Positions 6,191 to 7,540 of a stretch of 7,540 bases of DNA are shown in pieces. Position numbers and translations under genes: made by a program. The notes below the pieces were generated by a model. It saw nothing but the letters and a program-made list of their open reading frames with translations, was not told the DNA's origin and did not search any database. The stretch is from assembly GCA_944391265.1 (NCBI GenBank), contig CALXSX010000033.1:1-7540 (forward strand). Direction: 5' to 3'. How positions within the stretch are numbered: position 1 is the first letter of the stretch; each line of letters begins with the position of its first letter. This DNA comes from an uncultured Clostridia bacterium (lineage in GTDB: Bacteria; Bacillota; Clostridia; UBA1381).

Positions 6191-6216
6191 ATTATTTTAA
6201 AAAGGGGACAACCGAC

Positions 6217-7350
6217 ATGGAATTTACCTGCACGAAAACAGAGCTTTCAGATATACTTAACATAGTACAAAAAGCAGTAAGCGTTAAAAGCGTTCTTCCT
6301 ATAATGGAATGTATTAAAATAGACTGCACAGCCGGAGTAAACGCTGTTTTCACATCAAATAACAACGAGCTCAGCATAAGGTATGACGCGGCGCTTAACG
6401 TAACTGAGGGCGGCTGCATAGCACTTGCTTCAAAGATTTTCTGCGACATAGTAAGAAAGCTTCCCGACGGTATTATAACCGTAAAGGTGAATGAGGAAAA
6501 CAACGTAACAAAGATAAAAAGCGGAATAAGTGAGTTTAATATAACCGGCGTTATAGCAAGGGAGTTCCCCGACCCTCCGGAAATAAATGAAAAGCTTTCG
6601 TTTAAGTTTTCCGAGGGAAAACTCAAAAACATACTTAAAAAGGTTATACCGTTCATGTCGGTAAACGAGGGAAAGCGTCCTGTGCTGAACGGCGCGCTGT
6701 TTGAGATAAAAAACGGCAAGCTCACAGTAGTTGCAAGCGACGGTCACAGGCTTGCTGTTGTAAACGAACAGCTTGAAGATAAAATAGAAAGCGCAAAATT
6801 TATTATCCCCGGTTCAACGCTCCGCGAGCTTGTAAAGATACTTAAGGACGATGACAGCGAAATCCGGATTGTACTTGCTGACAGGCACGTTCTTATAGAG
6901 TTCGAGCATTACAATCTTTATACGCGCATTATAGAAGGCGACTTCCTTAAGTATGAGGCTATTATAGCAGCAAACAATACCATAAGGATAGAAGCTGATA
7001 CAAACGAGCTGAGAAATGCTCTCGAGCGCGCAATGCTCATAATAAACGACGATGACGCAACCCCCGACAAGCGTATGCCCGTAAGGCTCACCATAGGCTA
7101 TGACAAGATAGAAATTTCAAGCATGACGCCTAAGGGAAAGATAAACGACGCCGTATCTGCAAAGGTTGAGGGCGGAAGCCTTGTCATAGGCTTTAACTGC
7201 CGATTCCTTCTCGAGGCTCTTTCCGCGTGCGATGAGGAAAGGGTTCTTATAGAGTTCTCGACTCCAAACAGCGGAGTTTTCATGCGTTCGCTCGACAAGG
7301 AAAAAAACAATTACGTGTTTATGATACTTCCCGTAAGACTTTATAACTAA
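6217..7350 (+). CDS. dnaN: DNA polymerase III beta subunit (sliding clamp)
   Basis: The beta clamp is a ring-shaped dimer that encircles DNA and tethers the replicative polymerase and repair enzymes. The product has 377 residues, the normal size, with three repeated clamp folds (about 1-120, 125-245, 250-377). Typical sequences include LPIMECI (27-33), KRPVLNGALFE (153-163), VASDGHRLAV (172-181), FIIPGSTLREL (195-205), EGDFLKYEAII (240-250) and the C-terminal LPVRL (371-375). The GHRL segment and the C-terminal P-x-R-L line the pocket that binds clamp-interacting peptides; most clamps end at the leucine, while this one has two extra residues, YN. ATG at 6217 has a ribosome binding site, AAAGGGG (6201-6207), 9 nt upstream. 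It sits 235 bp after dnaA across the probable origin and 18 bp before the next gene, with which it likely shares a transcript. Confidence 0.98.
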   Translation: MEFTCTKTELSDILNIVQKAVSVKSVLPIMECIKIDCTAGVNAVFTSNNNELSIRYDAALNVTEGGCIALASKIFCDIVRKLPDGIITVKVNEENNVTKIKSGISEFNITGVIAREFPDPPEINEKLSFKFSEGKLKNILKKVIPFMSVNEGKRPVLNGALFEIKNGKLTVVASDGHRLAVVNEQLEDKIESAKFIIPGSTLRELVKILKDDDSEIRIVLADRHVLIEFEHYNLYTRIIEGDFLKYEAIIAANNTIRIEADTNELRNALERAMLIINDDDATPDKRMPVRLTIGYDKIEISSMTPKGKINDAVSAKVEGGSLVIGFNCRFLLEALSACDEERVLIEFSTPNSGVFMRSLDKEKNNYVFMILPVRLYN

Positions 7351-7368
7351 AAAAAAAGGGTGATGATT

Positions 7369-7540
7369 TTGCTGCTTGATTTTCTTGAAAATATCTATAC
7401 AGGCGAAAACACATATTTTATAATAAACGGTGACTCCGCCGCCGTTGTAGACCCCGGTACGGACGCTGACAGGATAATCGGGAAGGCGGACGGGAAAACG
7501 ATTAAGTACGTGCTTTTAACGCACTGCCACTACGACCATA
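7369..7540 (+). CDS. Metallo-beta-lactamase-fold hydrolase, glyoxalase II-like (5' part, cut by window end)
   Basis: The first 57 residues are visible. They show the start of the metallo-beta-lactamase fold: NTYFIINGD (14-22), then the VVDPGTD strand and turn (26-32), and the metal-binding THCHYDH (51-57), a THxHxDH motif that normally ligates two zinc or iron ions. Short family members of this kind include glyoxalase II-type thioesterases (hydroxyacylglutathione hydrolase-like); the substrate cannot be told from this part. TTG at 7369 is preferred as start because AAAGGGTG (7355-7362) ends 6 nt before it, the same geometry as at secA and prfB; ATG at 7363 is in frame and would add two residues but leaves only 2 nt after GGG. 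It lies 18 bp after dnaN and is probably co-transcribed with it. In many Bacillota this position is taken by yaaA or recF. Confidence 0.9.
   Translation, partial: MLLDFLENIYTGENTYFIINGDSAAVVDPGTDADRIIGKADGKTIKYVLLTHCHYDH

Larger units (their letters stand above)
6147..6203. other. AT-rich DNA unwinding element
   Basis: Only three of 57 bases (C6164, C6175, G6182) are G or C. Placed directly after the triplet repeat, it is the most easily melted stretch in the window and the likely site of first strand opening. It includes a 20-bp perfect palindrome (6169-6188) and runs up to the dnaN ribosome binding site. Confidence 0.65.
5982..6216. other. Probable chromosomal replication origin (oriC) in the dnaA-dnaN gap
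   Basis: The 235-bp noncoding gap between dnaA and dnaN is where many Bacillota unwind their origin. Reading left to right it holds a near-consensus DnaA box on the minus strand, another on the plus strand, a tandem 10-bp repeat, a weaker box-like 9-mer TTATTAACA (6055-6063), a short GC-rich block CCTCGC (6122-6127), a CTA-type triplet repeat and a 57-bp segment with only three G or C bases. That order (boxes, GC block, triplets, AT-rich unwinding element) is the basal unwinding layout described for Bacillus subtilis. No perfect TTATCCACA box is present, so the assignment rests on arrangement as much as on box sequence. Confidence 0.75.

Noticed and set aside
1..7540. Novel defence, mobile or biosynthetic system
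   Set aside because: All six genes are recognised core or common families in one orientation; there are no transposase, integrase or toxin genes, no terminal inverted repeats of an insertion element, and no CRISPR-like array.

Overview
This window looks like a chromosomal housekeeping locus from a low-to-mid-GC Gram-positive bacterium, most likely a clostridial member of the Bacillota. The reasons are AT-rich intergenic DNA between moderately GC coding regions, strong GGAGG-type ribosome binding sites, frequent ATA and AGA codons, a secA-prfB gene pair as in Bacillus, a SecA with a zinc-binding tail, and a dnaA-dnaN pair. The genus cannot be named from the sequence alone. All genes lie on the + strand.

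Layout. Bases 1-426 hold the 3' part of a ZIP-family (ZupT-like) metal transporter. An AT-rich regulatory stretch (427-579) has an extended -10 promoter, a 12-bp palindrome and a 10-bp direct repeat. Then come secA (580-3312, TTG start), the preprotein translocase ATPase, and prfB (3350-4472), peptide release factor 2. prfB is split by an in-frame TGA at 3425-3427 and needs a programmed +1 frameshift; an ORF caller sees only the downstream part. A strong intrinsic terminator (4487-4523) closes the secA-prfB unit. A new promoter (4585-4613) drives dnaA (4653-5981). The 235-bp dnaA-dnaN gap (5982-6216) looks like the replication origin: near-consensus DnaA boxes, a tandem 10-bp repeat, a DnaA-trio-like CTA repeat and a very AT-rich unwinding segment. 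dnaN (6217-7350), the sliding clamp, follows. The window ends in the 5' part of a metallo-beta-lactamase-fold hydrolase (7369-7540), probably co-transcribed with dnaN.

How they work together. DnaA binds and opens the origin beside its own gene and DnaN tethers the replicative polymerase. SecA exports proteins through SecYEG. RF2 terminates translation at UGA and UAA and senses its own level through the frameshift. No mobile element, CRISPR array, tRNA, rRNA or clearly novel multigene system is visible. The points most worth following are the DnaA DNA-recognition helix, which departs from the usual signature next to an origin poor in consensus boxes; the placement of secA-prfB against the leftward fork if the origin is where it appears; the recoded prfB; and the repeated use of TTG starts.
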